Shown: positions 12,541-23,345 of the stretch, piece by piece
How the letters are laid out: each line of letters begins with the position of its first letter
Numbering within the stretch: position 1 is the stretch's first letter
DNA from: Coccinella septempunctata
Taxonomy: Eukaryota > Arthropoda > Insecta > Coleoptera > Coccinellidae
Length of the DNA: 64,000 nt
Direction of reading: 5' to 3'
Assembly (NCBI RefSeq): GCF_907165205.1
Contig: NC_058193.1
Coordinates: forward strand, 39,344,521-39,408,520
Notes under the pieces: model-generated
Told to the model about the DNA's origin: nothing
What the model saw: the letters and a program-made list of their open reading frames with translations, nothing else
Database searches by the model: none
Made by a program: the position numbers and the translations under genes

Positions 12541-13959
12541 TTTCACTTACTTAGCATTGTTCTGAAGTTTTTCCAAAGATCAAAGACAGAATATAGAAGG
12601 TATTCAATAAGTTTTTCCATGCATTGCATGTTTCCCTGAAATGCTGCTGCAAGCTATATTACGAAAAGCCATCTATTCTAGGATAACGTCAATACCACGT
12701 GGCAATCAGCGACTAGAAACGACTTGTCATTACGGCGCGTATCTACTTCAGCCAAAATCCCTATCCCGTCTTCAGAAACTAGTTAACGAGAACATGGAAA
12801 CCTCCGTAACCGTAAAAAAGAATCGACGGAACCGTTTCCCATACGCGGAACAAAATTGCGGAACCGGAATTGCTTTCGATTTCGAACACGTGACGTTTCT
12901 CAGCCGCCCGGATTGACGTCTCGAAATTTCGCTGACGTATGCGGAACTTTTCGCCTCTATGACTCCGCTCCTGTCGAGACAGCCATCGATCATGTCGCTT
13001 ATGAGTTTTCCTCCTTGTTTTCAGACGACGGCGTTTCACGGAAAAAGTTTAATGTTCTCGCGAAATATGATTTTCGAACATTTCAATCGGATTTGTGCCA
13101 CCGGAGGCGCATCTGGTACTTTCTCTCACGCTCGGCGTCAATCGATTCGGATCTCCATCTAGAGCATAGATTATCGGGAGATAGAGGCGACCAGCGCTTC
13201 ATCGTTGATGGAAAATGAACTGGTACCCACTCAAATCGTCGACGCTTGTGTTCGCGAGCGAGTGGAACGCTTACCGACAAGCGTCTCGATGTTTGATTGA
13301 CTTTACGGAGCCTTGTTACGATTCTGCTTGGAGAAATTGAAGTATCTGTGGCAGCTCGAAGACTCTGACTATTTAAAAACGATATGGTACTGTCGTTGTT
13401 ATTGTGATTTCGATTTTCAAACAAACAAACCGCAATTTCACCCAAAATATCAATATAATATGAAACCTGTCACAAATTCAAAGTGTTTTCTTCGGCAAAA
13501 TCAAATCATGGGCCAAATTAATAACAAATTTGCATTTCACATTGGATTGTTCTGTTTTTGAGCATGCGAAATAATTGAATTCGGTCGGCGACCATCCGGT
13601 AGACGAATTGATGGCGCAGAAAAATATTTATTTGTACGGAATAAAAATATCCCATTCGGCGCAAATTGAAATATCAATCGACATAATGGAATGCTTGAAT
13701 TAATTAGTAATTTCCGATATTTGATCGAATCATTTTCGTTTTGCATTATTGTTGGTGCCGGGAATGATTACATTGCACTGTCAGGTGGAATTATGAATGC
13801 TGAAACAATCCAATCGGTGTGTACGTTGGCATGAATCTGAAAAATGGGTGAATTCATACGTTCGATTTTGGCGTATTACGATTTTTGATAATTGAGTTCG
13901 TAGATGATTGTTGTACGAATCCGAACTGAAAATCTCATTGAGGCTCAAATTTTTCACTT
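12541..13959. other. unique sequence upstream of complexin exon
   Basis: A GC- and CpG-rich block at about 12,640-13,310 has frames open on both strands, none recognised. It is the nearest such block 5' of the complexin start codon, so it could hold a 5' UTR exon or promoter, but no TATA box or initiator can be singled out. From 13,560 onward it is AT-rich. Confidence 0.4.
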
Positions 13960-13982
13960 AATAATATAGATTTTTCTTGCAG
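13960..13982 (+). promoter_or_regulatory. 3' splice site before complexin coding exon
   Basis: A pyrimidine tract, GATTTTTCTTGCAG, ends at 13,982 and the exon begins ATAAGCAGACAAG. It implies at least one upstream, presumably untranslated, exon. Confidence 0.8.
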
Positions 13983-13995
13983 ATAAGCAGACAAG

Positions 13996-14050
13996 ATGGC
14001 GGCATTTGTGGCCAAGCAAATGGTTGGAAACAAACTCAATGCAGTTAAAG
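13996..14050 (+). CDS. cpx: complexin, first coding exon (partial gene)
   Basis: Complexin is a small presynaptic protein that binds the assembled SNARE bundle and both clamps and promotes calcium-triggered vesicle fusion. The exon starts with ATG at 13,996, has a favourable context (ACAAGATGG), and encodes MAAFVAKQMVGNKLNAVK plus the first base of a Gly codon. It is followed directly by GTAGGT. From family knowledge, insect complexins begin MAAF(I/V)AKQMVGN(Q/K)L.AVKG. In this gene the N-terminal segment, which assists fusion, is separated by a phase-1 intron from the acidic accessory helix and the central SNARE-binding helix. Those later exons, rich in Glu, Lys and Arg codons, were looked for on the + strand and not seen, so they should lie beyond 64,000. 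The short match is distinctive because start, splice sites and phase all fit. Confidence 0.9.
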
Positions 14051-14056
14051 GTAGGT
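14051..14056 (+). promoter_or_regulatory. 5' splice site after complexin exon
   Basis: AAAG/GTAGGT at the exon end is a good donor. It opens an intron that runs to at least the end of the window. Confidence 0.82.
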
Positions 14057-15078
14057 TGTTTTCAATATTAAGAATAGGCAGGATCTGAGTGGAAAATTTG
14101 TTCGTTTTAAATGAAGTGTTTTCCCTTGAGTTTCATCTATTTTTAAAACTTGCGCGAAGAGAAAAAAAGTCTTCTACCGAGAGACGAAATTGGCAAAAAG
14201 TTTCAAGATATTTTCATAGAGGGAACATAAATTCAGAACAGAGTATTCAAACAGCGGAAGACTCCAATATCTATTATGAATTCATGTGAAGTCATGATGA
14301 AATAATCTAATAATATATTTTTTCTGTTTCTGTTGGCTAATCTGGCAATCTCTCAGTTCCATCAAATCTGCATGTACATTTTAATTCAACGAATAGTTAA
14401 TTGGAAATGAAATCTACTGAAATAGAAAAAAATGTCCATTCTCATCAGCGTCTTTCCTTCAGATTCTGGACTCGATCAAAAAATCAATACCTACTACACT
14501 TTTTTGAGGAAAATTTATTGATAATGATTCTCTCAGTACACAAAGAATTTGGAAAATGTCTCTACTACCTCCTGATGACCGCCTGATACTAGCACTAGCG
14601 AAAAATCATGACGAATTCATCAATTTTTTTCGCAATTTCTAAGTCTACGAAGACCCTACACAAAAATCACCACCCGCGCGTTTTGGACGCCGAGCGTCGA
14701 ATGCCGCGCCGTTCAACGATCCCTCTTTTTATAGACGTACGCCGACGTCGGGACGTTGCGCAGATGCGTCGTTATATGGGGTGCATTATTAAAGCGGTAT
14801 ATTGAAGAAGTCCCAATATAGGGGAAGTTTGTATTCGGATCATATAACCACTCGAGCGCCATATGAAAATTTTTACATTTGATTCCTTGTGGAATCTGGA
14901 ACGATTCGGAAGAAAGAAGCCACCATATGAATTATTGAAAGGATGTGTTGAGTATTATCTATAGTATATTATGGTGGGAATGTATTAAAGCGTGACTTTA
15001 ACGCACGAAGCTTAGCTTGAATAATATACGAAGTCAATTCAGCCAACCATGGGCAAATTGCAGTGACTTTATGAAACA
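14057..15078. other. intron sequence, no gene seen
   Basis: Short frames only (about 65 codons at 14,608-14,805 in a GC-richer patch), and no repeat shared elsewhere in the window. Confidence 0.5.
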
Positions 15079-15245
15079 CAGTGGCGACAATTGGAAATTT
15101 AGCAAGAATATGGCGGCTTAGAAGCACAGATTTCAATGCTATGATCTCTAATTCGTAATGCGGATCGTCTCACGTCACGTCACTTACCAAATCCGCCATA
15201 TTCTTGCTAACACGATGAAAATCGAGACCACAATTGTCGCCACTG
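15079..15245. mobile_element. small inverted-repeat element (MITE-like, 167 bp)
   Basis: CAGTGGCGACAATTG at the left end is exactly inverted as CAATTGTCGCCACTG at the right end. Further in, TAGCAAGAATATGGCGG (15,100) is inverted as CCGCCATATTCTTGCTA (15,193). There is no coding content. Only one copy was seen, so mobility is inferred from structure alone. Confidence 0.6.
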
Positions 15246-16095
15246 TCTCGTTAGAGTAACTGTAGGGCAAATGGATACATGCCGCTATCTACATTCTGAG
15301 AAGAAAGTGAACTGAGTTGGTTCAGGTTTCCTGTCAGATGTCGCTATGGTCTATTCCTTCACTTTACCGGCCACTGACATCACTGACATCGAATAAGACC
15401 GAAGCCATGGTCGGCATCTACCAAAAGCACCAAAACGACTAATTTGCCGAATGGTTCTAAGATTCACCGAAGATTTTTTCCTGTAAGGGGTTGATGATGA
15501 TCGCGTCGTTCAAATTCGATTAAAATACTGAGCGGCAATCGTCGTTAAAGTGCGCATAAAAACCTACACAGTCCGGTCGATGCAATAAAAAGGGGTGAAC
15601 GCACGTCCATTAGAGCGAGAACGATAAGCGATAAATTATCGCGCGATACAGTATCGCGGCAAATAAATCCCATATGGCACCTATATGCGGAACGTTGCTG
15701 AGAACGATGCAATTTCTGTTGATTGGTGACTACGGATTTATGGCATGCGGAGTTATAAGCCCGATGCAATATCGGGAATTGGTTGGAATTCGGACTATCA
15801 TCAATCTGGCGGCCCGGGAAATGTACGCTGATGGTGAGATGAGGAACGGTCCAAGACCAGACCAGGAAAATCATCTCAGGAGTAGGTATGCTTTCTATTT
15901 TCAGTTGTCACTTAGTTAAATTCTCAGAGATGTTGATTTGAGGTGCTTCGGTATTATTCGGACATTTCTGCAAACTTTGCTACAACTACATGTTTCATGG
16001 ACGGGCAAAATAGGTGATAGATTGTAGATTAAGAAGGGTTTCATTGCACTGCAACCTCAAGGTCTATTGGGAAACCATCAGAGACATAACGTTCA
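15246..16095. other. intron sequence, no gene recognised
   Basis: The + strand frame 15,674-15,919 and the opposing - strand frame 15,874-15,545 (109 codons) cover the same bases and show no known domain. At 16,042-16,071 a short stretch resembles the reverse complement of 33,700-33,735. Confidence 0.4.
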
Positions 16096-16856
16096 TTAAT
16101 TCATTGTTGTACCCCGTTACCGAGCGAGAAAAAATCTACAAAAAGACTCAAAAACAAAACTAAAGGTGCGATCAAACTTATTATTTCTTAGGGCTACTTG
16201 CGACTGTGTGCCCTCCTGTGACTGGAGAGACCCAACCGTGACCTACAGATCCTTCCACACTCCGGCATGAGTAGTCACCAACCAGATCTGGCCCCCGCTG
16301 TATTCTTCTCGAGTCTCCATTATAACTGCAAACCAAAGACCTCCATTGTGATCTGTCTAGCGCTAGTTGTTCCCAGTTCTTATTCGCATTAACTGATTTT
16401 AGAGATTGATGAGTGTATCCTTAAACCGCTTATACTGGCCTCCTGGTTTCCGGGCTCCCTCTGCCAATTCGCCATACAGAGCTATTTTGGGGAGTCTTGT
16501 GTCTTGCATCCTCAGAATGTGGCAGCTCCATCTGAGTCGGGCCCTCGTTACTTGGGTCTCAATTGTTGTACAACTCGCGCGTTGCAAGACTTCTGCATTT
16601 GAAACTTTGTGGCACCATCTGATGTGCATTTTTTGTATTAGATGACGTTGTTGCGTTTGTTCAAGCTATGCAATATGTTGCCTGTAGGGCATCCAGCTTT
16701 CGCTTCCGTAAAGAAGCGTTGGGAGGACCACTGCATTGTGAACAGCTGTCTTAGTCTTCAGATTGAGGTCGTGATTTTGAAACACTCCATCCTTCAGCTT
16801 CCAGAATGTCAGTGATGCCGAATTGATACGGTTGTGTATTTCCGTTTCCAGGTTAG
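16096..16856 (-). mobile_element. LINE family, copy a (5'-truncated)
   Basis: Non-LTR retrotransposon C-terminal region and 3' UTR, read on the - strand. The 3' end at about 16,096 is followed by a short TGAA-type tail (rc of TTCATTAATTCATTG). The coding part shows MHIRWCHKVSNAEVLQRASC, then the RLRWSCHILRMQD and YKRFKDTL motifs shared with the other copies. The terminal zinc finger is out of frame. The 5' truncation is at about 16,856. The clade is not certain. Confidence 0.85.
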
Positions 16857-17169
16857 GTTAGAGTGATCCAGGGTTTCCTCATTCTCCTTATATAATCTGC
16901 ACTTATCGTTTTCTGTTGATACATTTCTCTATATCAGAAAATGGTTCTGCACTAATGGAAGGAGTTGTGGGAACTCAGTGCTCTAATCGCATTGGTTCTA
17001 GACCTTCCATTTGATGGTATTCTAAAAACGAGGTCATCTTAAGAACCAAGTTGTCGAATCTGAAAACTCAAGTATGTGTTGAAGCTCCACAATTCGTTAT
17101 GCACTTTCTGTTTAATATTTTTTTGACGCTTGATAACTTGAAGGGCAGTTGTGGTCACAGCCGTCTATA
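16857..17169. other. intron sequence, no gene seen
   Basis: AT-rich spacer between two LINE relics; nothing recognised. Confidence 0.5.
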
Positions 17170-17525
17170 GACATGTGGTTCATCGCTGAACTGGCTGAAA
17201 AAATTCAGTATTTTTCGGAGCCATCTCTGGCGCAACCACATGGTGGAAAGCCACTGCTGCTGGAAAGAAACTAGAATTTTTCACTCTTCAACTTGGGAAT
17301 ACTGCAAAGGCCCAAATACAACATGGACTGGAATAATGCTCCCATGTTTGGGGTGCTGCAGCACCAACTCCACTCGCACTGCTTGACTCGGTCCAGAAGA
17401 TCCAGAAGTATCACGTTTGAAAGACACACAGACGGTTGCTCCACCTATCGTCGGGTAGGCGGAGTGACGTTTGTAGATCCCTGTCAAATATATTTGAACG
17501 TCATTACCGCAGTTCATACATATTA
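17170..17525 (+). pseudogene. Jockey-like LINE reverse-transcriptase C-terminal relic
   Basis: Read on the + strand from about 17,185, the frame resembles the C-terminal domain of Jockey/CR1-type non-LTR retrotransposons. It has a Lys-rich segment (KATAAGKKLEFF), then KAQIQHGLE, an in-frame stop, CSHVWGAA, LLDSVQK, and a remnant of the HRR...LSLFYRY..G.CSSEL segment. In intact members the order is YKAQIRP.MEYCSHVWG...LD.VQ.KA. The assignment rests on this motif order. The fragment is riddled with stops, has no recognised 3' tail, and is clearly a different LINE family from copies a-e. Confidence 0.65.
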
Positions 17526-18266
17526 ACAACTATTATTTCGGCAAATTTAAAGACGTATTCCCGTCGACTAACTAATCAACTCTTTCCATCCCCGCACCGA
17601 ATGAAAAGTGATTTCTGTCGGCAAACGTGGCGTCGCCAGCGCGGGGAGGAATAAAAGGCACTCTACTAAATTATCGAAACGACCGTAGCGACACATCCCT
17701 GCCGTTTACGAGCGCGAGAAATTTTTCAATTTCAAATCGGATGGTAGTTACGCGACACGTTTCTCGTATCGTCTCGAATTACCGAATCAATGTATCTCTT
17801 TTACGGTCGTTCCGTATACACTCCCCCAAATTGTATTTGCCTTTCTTATTCGGTGGAATCGTAGAAACGGATCCTGGGTGGCTGTCGAGGATCGGCCGGA
17901 ACCGATGCGGCTATTTGTTTTCATTCATTTCGCCGGGCATTTTGTCAACATCAACGTAGGATACGCTCCGGGACGTATTTGATTATTTTTCCGGAAGCGA
18001 TCCTGGGTATGGGGCCGGGGATGAGCGTCTTCTTGTTTTACAGTCAATAAAACAACGGCTGGTAATGATCGGGACGCATCGAAGGGTGAAATTGGAGAAA
18101 GATCGTTCGGTAGGGGCGTTTATTGAGGATCTAGTTGAAATTTTGATCGGCTAGGTGAATATCAGGAATTATGGGCGGCTTTATGTGGAACTTTTAGGAA
18201 TGTTTTCAATTTGTATTGTATTCAGCGTCGCTTTTGTTGGATACTAGTTTTGCTATTACTCAATAT
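17526..18266. other. intron sequence, no gene seen
   Basis: GC- and CpG-richer block at about 17,600-18,120, with a 110-codon + strand frame (17,627-17,959) lacking any known domain. Confidence 0.45.
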
Positions 18267-19285
18267 CGCTGGCTCATTGTGACTGTGTGCCCTCCTGTGA
18301 CTGAAGAGACCTAACCGTGACCTACAGCTCCTTCCACACTCTGGGCAAGGATAGTCACCAACCAGATCTGGCCACTGCTGTATTCTTCTCGAGTCTCCAT
18401 TATAACTGTGCACCATAGACCTCAACTGTGACCTGTCTAACGCTAGTTGTTCCCAGTTATGATTGGCATTAACTGATTTTAGGGATTGATGTAGTGTATC
18501 CTTAAACCGCTTATACTGGCCTCCTGGTTTCCGGGCTCCCTCTGTCAATTCGCCATACAGAGCTATTTCGAGGAGTATTGTGTCTTGCATCCTCAGAATG
18601 TAGCCACTCCATCTGAGTCGGGCCCTCGTTACTTGAGTCTCAATTGTGGTACAACTCGCGACTTCTGCATTCGAAACTTTTTGGAACCATCTGATGTGCA
18701 TTATCTGTCATTATCTGTCTTAGATGACGTTGTTGCGTTTGTACAAGCTGTTTAATATGTCGCCTGTAGGGCGTCCAGCTTTCGCTTCCGTAAAGAAGCG
18801 TTGGGAGGACCACTGCTTTGTGAACAGCAGTCGTCGTGGTCTTCAGATTGAGGTCGTGATTTTGAAACATTCTGACCTTTAGCTTCCAGAATTCCCGTGA
18901 AGCTGAATCAGGCGGATATCTGTTTGAAGGCTTCCTGGCGGACTTAGCAGGACTTTGGTTTTGTCGATATTGAGTCTTAGGCATAAAGCTTCGTATATAT
19001 GTTTATAGGCGTCCAACATTATCTGTGGATCCTCTGAGATGCAAGCGATATGTGAGCTGCCGTCTGCATATTGAAGTTCCGTGATAAACTTTGTACTGGT
19101 TTTTGCTCCGAGTCGCTTCAGGTTAAATAGGTCTTCATCTAATCTGAATCTTATTCCAAAACCTCTTACTGGCATACTCATGTCAGCGATCATCGAGGCA
19201 GCTATGGCAAAAATATTGAACAGTAAAGGCGCTAACACGCAGCCTTGTTTTATTCCAGAGTTGGTTAGAAAATGGTCGATGTAAA
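18267..19285 (-). mobile_element. LINE family, copy b (longest toward the 5' side)
   Basis: Covers part of the reverse-transcriptase palm through the C-terminal zinc finger. The 3' UTR and tail seen in copies a, c and e are missing (left boundary about 18,267). The 5' truncation is at about 19,285. Confidence 0.88.
18270..19280 (-). pseudogene. LINE reverse transcriptase, C-terminal half (copy b)
   Basis: This copy reaches furthest into the polymerase. From about 19,275 it reads SGIKQGCVLAPLLFNIF, the conserved palm block after the first catalytic Asp. Next comes ELQYADGSSH, the catalytic box in which the usual second Asp of YADD is Gly. LCLRLNIDKTKVL, the block after the active site, follows. 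After frame breaks come LLYGSESWTPYRRHIKQL, KRFKDTLHQSLKSVN and WEQLALDRSQ, then the terminal CPECGR.CRSRLGLFSHRRAH zinc finger. In the family, reverse transcription occurs at the nicked target; the N-terminal endonuclease is not present here. Frameshifts split it into at least three frames, so it is inactive. Confidence 0.9.
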
Positions 19286-20578
19286 TGTACCTAATGAAGA
19301 GATAAGTCGAATCTATAAAACCCCCAAAGTTTCATCAAGCCAATCAATAATACGATGGCGGCCCGAAACCATAGAAAGACATAATCGAATAAACTGTCTA
19401 TGGCAACATATTCTCCACACTAACTCCGTCCCGAACTTTGTGAATGAATAATTCATCTAAAAACTAATTAAATTAAGGACTCGCTTGCAAAGTTCGGCTT
19501 TGAACTCGCAGGTACGTATGTCAGATTGTTCCCGGGAACGGTTAATAATGCACGGATTAGGGCCAAGGTAAATGAGTGAGTAATGGTAGGAGCACACTCC
19601 TGGTTCTCCGACGATTCTCTCGTTTCTTCATGATTCTACCTGTAATTAATGGGGGTCTTAGGGTTTCAATTATCGGTCGACTTTATCCGATTAGTGTCAG
19701 ACGGAAAACGTCAAGCTCGAGAATATGATGATCAACGAATAATAACATTTTATTTAGGTAGTTTTGTTAAAAATAACGTGAGTTACCGGAAGTTGTCAAG
19801 AGGTTCAATGATGTAAACTGGTTGATATTCGGATTCCATGACAAAAGGTGATATTTTAACTTTTGGTTGTACATCATCCAGGGGATTTTTCATGACTCTA
19901 AGAAATTAACTTTAAATCGACGTTGGAAGCACGCAATATCCCCGAAAACTTGAAACCCCTCATTAAGTGTATTATTTCATGTCTCCCGATTTTATCTGCA
20001 TGATTCACTCGGAAAGTTTCCCGTTTCCTGGTAGCAAACCAGCGTCTGTAATTAACCCGGCGCATTCGCCAAATTGTATCCACCAAATCTACCCTAATAC
20101 GTTGGCTGGTACTTGGTAATTTTTCACAATCCAGCTTATTTTTTTCGTCCGGCGTTTATTCCTGATTTCGAGCCCAGAGATTCGATATATTTTCAATTTC
20201 CCCGCAGAGCGCCTCTCCGTTCTCTCCATCTTACACAGGACAATCCTTCAAGTTGCGTCTGCCCCTGAAAGGGTTTCCTTTTCAGCTGAATTACGACCAA
20301 CGTTTCGTCTGATATTAATGAACCCGCTTGGCTGGGACAAAGCTGTGCGATACAGATCTACGCGAGAGGGACGGAGAGAGACGGCATAACGGGATATATA
20401 TTCGAAATTCTTGCGAGGGAGGCTATTGTTGTGGCAGTCCTTTTGTCATCTTCATTATCTCGTTCCTTTTATTAAATTGTATATATAAGGACATGGCAAA
20501 AATTCCCGAGAGGTCTTTGTGGAGTAATTACTGATGCTCCACCTTTGCCGGAATGGTCGACACTTTAAACTTTGGATG
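19286..20578. other. intron sequence, no gene seen
   Basis: AT-rich, with short frames only. Nothing in it is repeated elsewhere in the window. Confidence 0.5.
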
Positions 20579-20770
20579 TTTGAATTTGGGGACGTTTTTC
20601 AGTTGCTAATGGCAAAGGAAAAAGCAATTTTGGTGGTACGATGGCTCGTACGAACATAAAACCGGAATTTGAGATGAACTGCCCGTCAAAAGGTGGGGAA
20701 ATGGAAGTTATTAGTGTTAACTCTTCAGCCAAACCTAATTTCTTTCTCAAATATGTACTTTTCATGTTGA
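20579..20770 (+). repeat. direct repeat, left copy, beside foldback element
   Basis: Matches 21,524-21,706 in the same orientation (shared: AACATAAAACCGGAATTTGA, TGGAAGTTATTAGTGTT, CAAATATGTA), with scattered substitutions. The two copies bracket the palindrome at 20,825-21,523. Confidence 0.82.
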
Positions 20771-20824
20771 AAAACAAATTTCCGACTTTCAGTGGATCAT
20801 AACTTGAAAAATATTTTTGGGTTT

Positions 20825-21523
20825 GATTAGAGACCAAATTGACAAAACTTCGGAAAAATTGCTCAATTTTGAGGGGCTGTAGCAGCAAGAAAGAAGACAC
20901 TGGATATGAGCAGATTTTTTCGATCATATATTGGTTCTTTGCAAATAGAAAACATCTAATTTCATCCATCTACCGCGAACAGTTTAGATTTTATGAATTT
21001 TTCCGCGAATGTCCAAAACTTCGAATTTTCCATCGAACATAACATAGAAAATAAATTTAAAGAAAAATATCTGTCTGCATATTCGTGTTCTACGCCCTCA
21101 AATTAGTGTACAGTATAAATTTGGTTTTGATCGGAGATCAAAAATATTTTTCGAAAAATCGCAATTTTTCCATACATATGTATGGAAAATTTGTAAAATT
21201 TTTGATCTCTCCGATTTCCACCAAAATTTGAGTATTCACTGGAACGAGGGCGTAGATTACGAATATGCAAACAGAATTTTGCTGAAAGGATTAGTTTTCG
21301 AGTTATGGTTGATGGAAATTCGAAAATTTTGGACCTACTTGGAAAAAAATCATAAAATCTAAACTGTTCGTGGTAGATGAATAGGATTAGGCTTTTTCTA
21401 TTCGCAAAGAACCAATATATCACCAAAAAAATCAGCTTATGTCCAGTGCCTCTTTCCTGTCTGCTACAGCTCCTCAAAGTTGACCAATTTTTTCGAATTT
21501 TTCCACTAAAAGTGATTTGAACG
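20825..21523. repeat. foldback palindrome 1 (~350 bp arms)
   Basis: The centre is CATACAT/ATGTATG at 21,177/21,178. The left arm contains GAGGGGCTGTAGCAGC (20,873), TTGGTTCTTTGC and TAGTGTACAGTATAAATTTG. The right arm contains their inverses, ending with GCTACAGCTCCTCAAAGTTG. The arms have diverged moderately. No coding content. A transcript through it could form a long hairpin. Confidence 0.88.
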
Positions 21524-21706
21524 TTTGAATTTCTGGAAGTTCTTCAGTTGCTGATGGCGAAAGAAGAATCATTTTTGTCTGTATTATTGCTGGTATAAAC
21601 ATAAAACCGGAATTTGATATAAACTGCTCGTCAAAAGGTGGGAAAATGGAAGTTATTAGTGTTTACTCTCCAGCCAAACTGAATTTCTTCCTCAAATATG
21701 TATATG
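21524..21706 (+). repeat. direct repeat, right copy, beside foldback element
   Basis: Partner of 20,579-20,770. Similarity starts at TTTGAATTT and ends at TCAAATATGTA. Placement immediately outside the palindrome suggests a long target duplication or a composite repeat unit. Confidence 0.8.
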
Positions 21707-22959
21707 TGGACTTTCCAAGTTATAAAATATTATTTTGAAGAAATAATGTGTCTTTGGTACCCACTGGCTAATGGTTCCGAGGCCTTCAAACCACCCTTAA
21801 GCCCCTTCTCTCCGCCCGGGCGCCTTCGGAATTACGCCCGTCGAAAGACGATGATTAAAAGCGAGTGAAAGACACACTCGCCGTAGGCGATAATCAAAGG
21901 ACCCAATCATCAGTTCATCTGACTAGTAATCTGAGTTTTAACGGAATTAGCGATGCACTCCGTCTCCTCCGTCCCGCTGATGCAATTTGGCGGGGAGGGC
22001 GAAGCTGCCGCCAGGGGCGCCCTGTCGAATAACCCTACTGGATTTCATCGAATTACCGGACCGGATGAGTTTCCGGAATATATACGGTCCTTACGACGGC
22101 GGTCAGGTGGTCTTTGCGGCGGTCGAGATGTCCGATATCGTAGCCGGTCGTGGAATTGGCTCAGAAGTTTGGTTTGACGACGTTGGGCGTATCGATCTGC
22201 GGTCGAAACTTAGTTTTGGGATACCCAGGAGAATTTACATGGAAGAATGTCATTGAGAGGAGCAACGTTACAATGTCTATTATGAATGAATGGGTGCTAT
22301 TAGAGCGAACAGTGGCGCAGACTTGAGTAATATCTTAGTATACTTCCATCTATCAACGTCAGACTGAACCAAAGCAGTTTTTTGATAGGTTCCTATACTG
22401 GCTCCAGTTACCCACGAGAGTCTACAAGATGTATTTTCTCGTGCAGCCAATATTCTCAATTCTTTCCGTACCATTTGTTTGACTCTTCATTGTGGCGACA
22501 TTGATGTTCGATCTGATTTTATATTTCTCGGAGCTGACGAAGCTCGAAAATGTCCGTGAAGGACTTTTCGACCAATACAGGCCACAGGAGATAGGAGATG
22601 AAGATCATAAAAAGGAATGTCTGCAGCTACAGTCAAATCTTATTGCGGTCATAATGGGGAAGACATTTTATTCAACGTTTTACGGTAATGCGGATGAGGT
22701 GATTCGATCTAGAATTTCACCCAGGGAATTTTGATGTATATTTTAGAGTTCGAGTTCCCAAGTTTGTTTTTTTTTCGTTTTATTAGCAATAAGCGTAAAA
22801 TGTAGGGGTTATCAAGCGATTATTCTCCGGTTTTAACTGTTTTTCGCATTATACTTATCTCTTCGGGTTTGGTTATTACGTTAAGTTTACACTAAAACAA
22901 TTTATTTCAGTTTGAATTTAGTTTTTCGTAATTCGCAAGAAATTATGCCCTGGAGACTT
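21707..22959. other. intron sequence, no gene recognised
   Basis: GC-rich block at 21,760-22,210. A GTG-started + frame at 22,492-22,734 (80 codons) and a - strand frame at 22,474-22,280 show no known domain and no splice or poly(A) support. Confidence 0.4.
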
Positions 22960-23345
22960 GATGGAGTATCGGACATTTTGGAGCTACCCGGAAAAAATCA
23001 TAAAATTTAAACTGTTCGAGGTAGATAGATGATAGTTAGTTTTTTCTATTTGCAAAGAACTGATACATCACCAAAAAAATTAGCTCATGTCCAGTACCTT
23101 TTTTCTGGCTGCTGCAGCTCCTCAAAGTTAGCAATTTTTTCCCCAAATTTTCCACTGAAAGTGATTTTTCCTAGGGCAAATCAAATTTTATATTCATAAT
23201 CTACGACCTTGAATTAGTCGAAACAATGACCCGGGTTGATATCGTTTAAAAATTAAAAAAAAAATTATTTACAAAAATTTCGTTTGCTACCTGCGCTCGC
23301 TTAGCGCTCCACCAATGAAAAAAAATTATTCATTTAGCTATATCG
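22960..23345. repeat. partial foldback arm and smaller inverted repeat
   Basis: 22,980-23,235 repeats the right arm of the foldback family (GTTCGAGGTAGAT, GCTGCAGCTCCTCAAAGTTA). It is followed by an inverted pair, AATGACCCGGGTTGATAT (23,226) against ATATCGACCCGGGTCATT (23,339), around an A/T-rich spacer. Confidence 0.75.

Noticed and set aside
12202..12546. 114-codon frame with internal repeats
   Set aside because: It is the 174 bp satellite read through; the period being a multiple of three keeps it open.
16042..16071. Possible third copy of the 33.7 kb RT scrap repeat
   Set aside because: Only about 30 bases resemble the reverse complement of 33,700-33,735, too short to annotate.
22492..22734. 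80-codon frame with a protein-like composition
   Set aside because: Starts at GTG, has no ATG in good context, and shows no domain or transcript signals.
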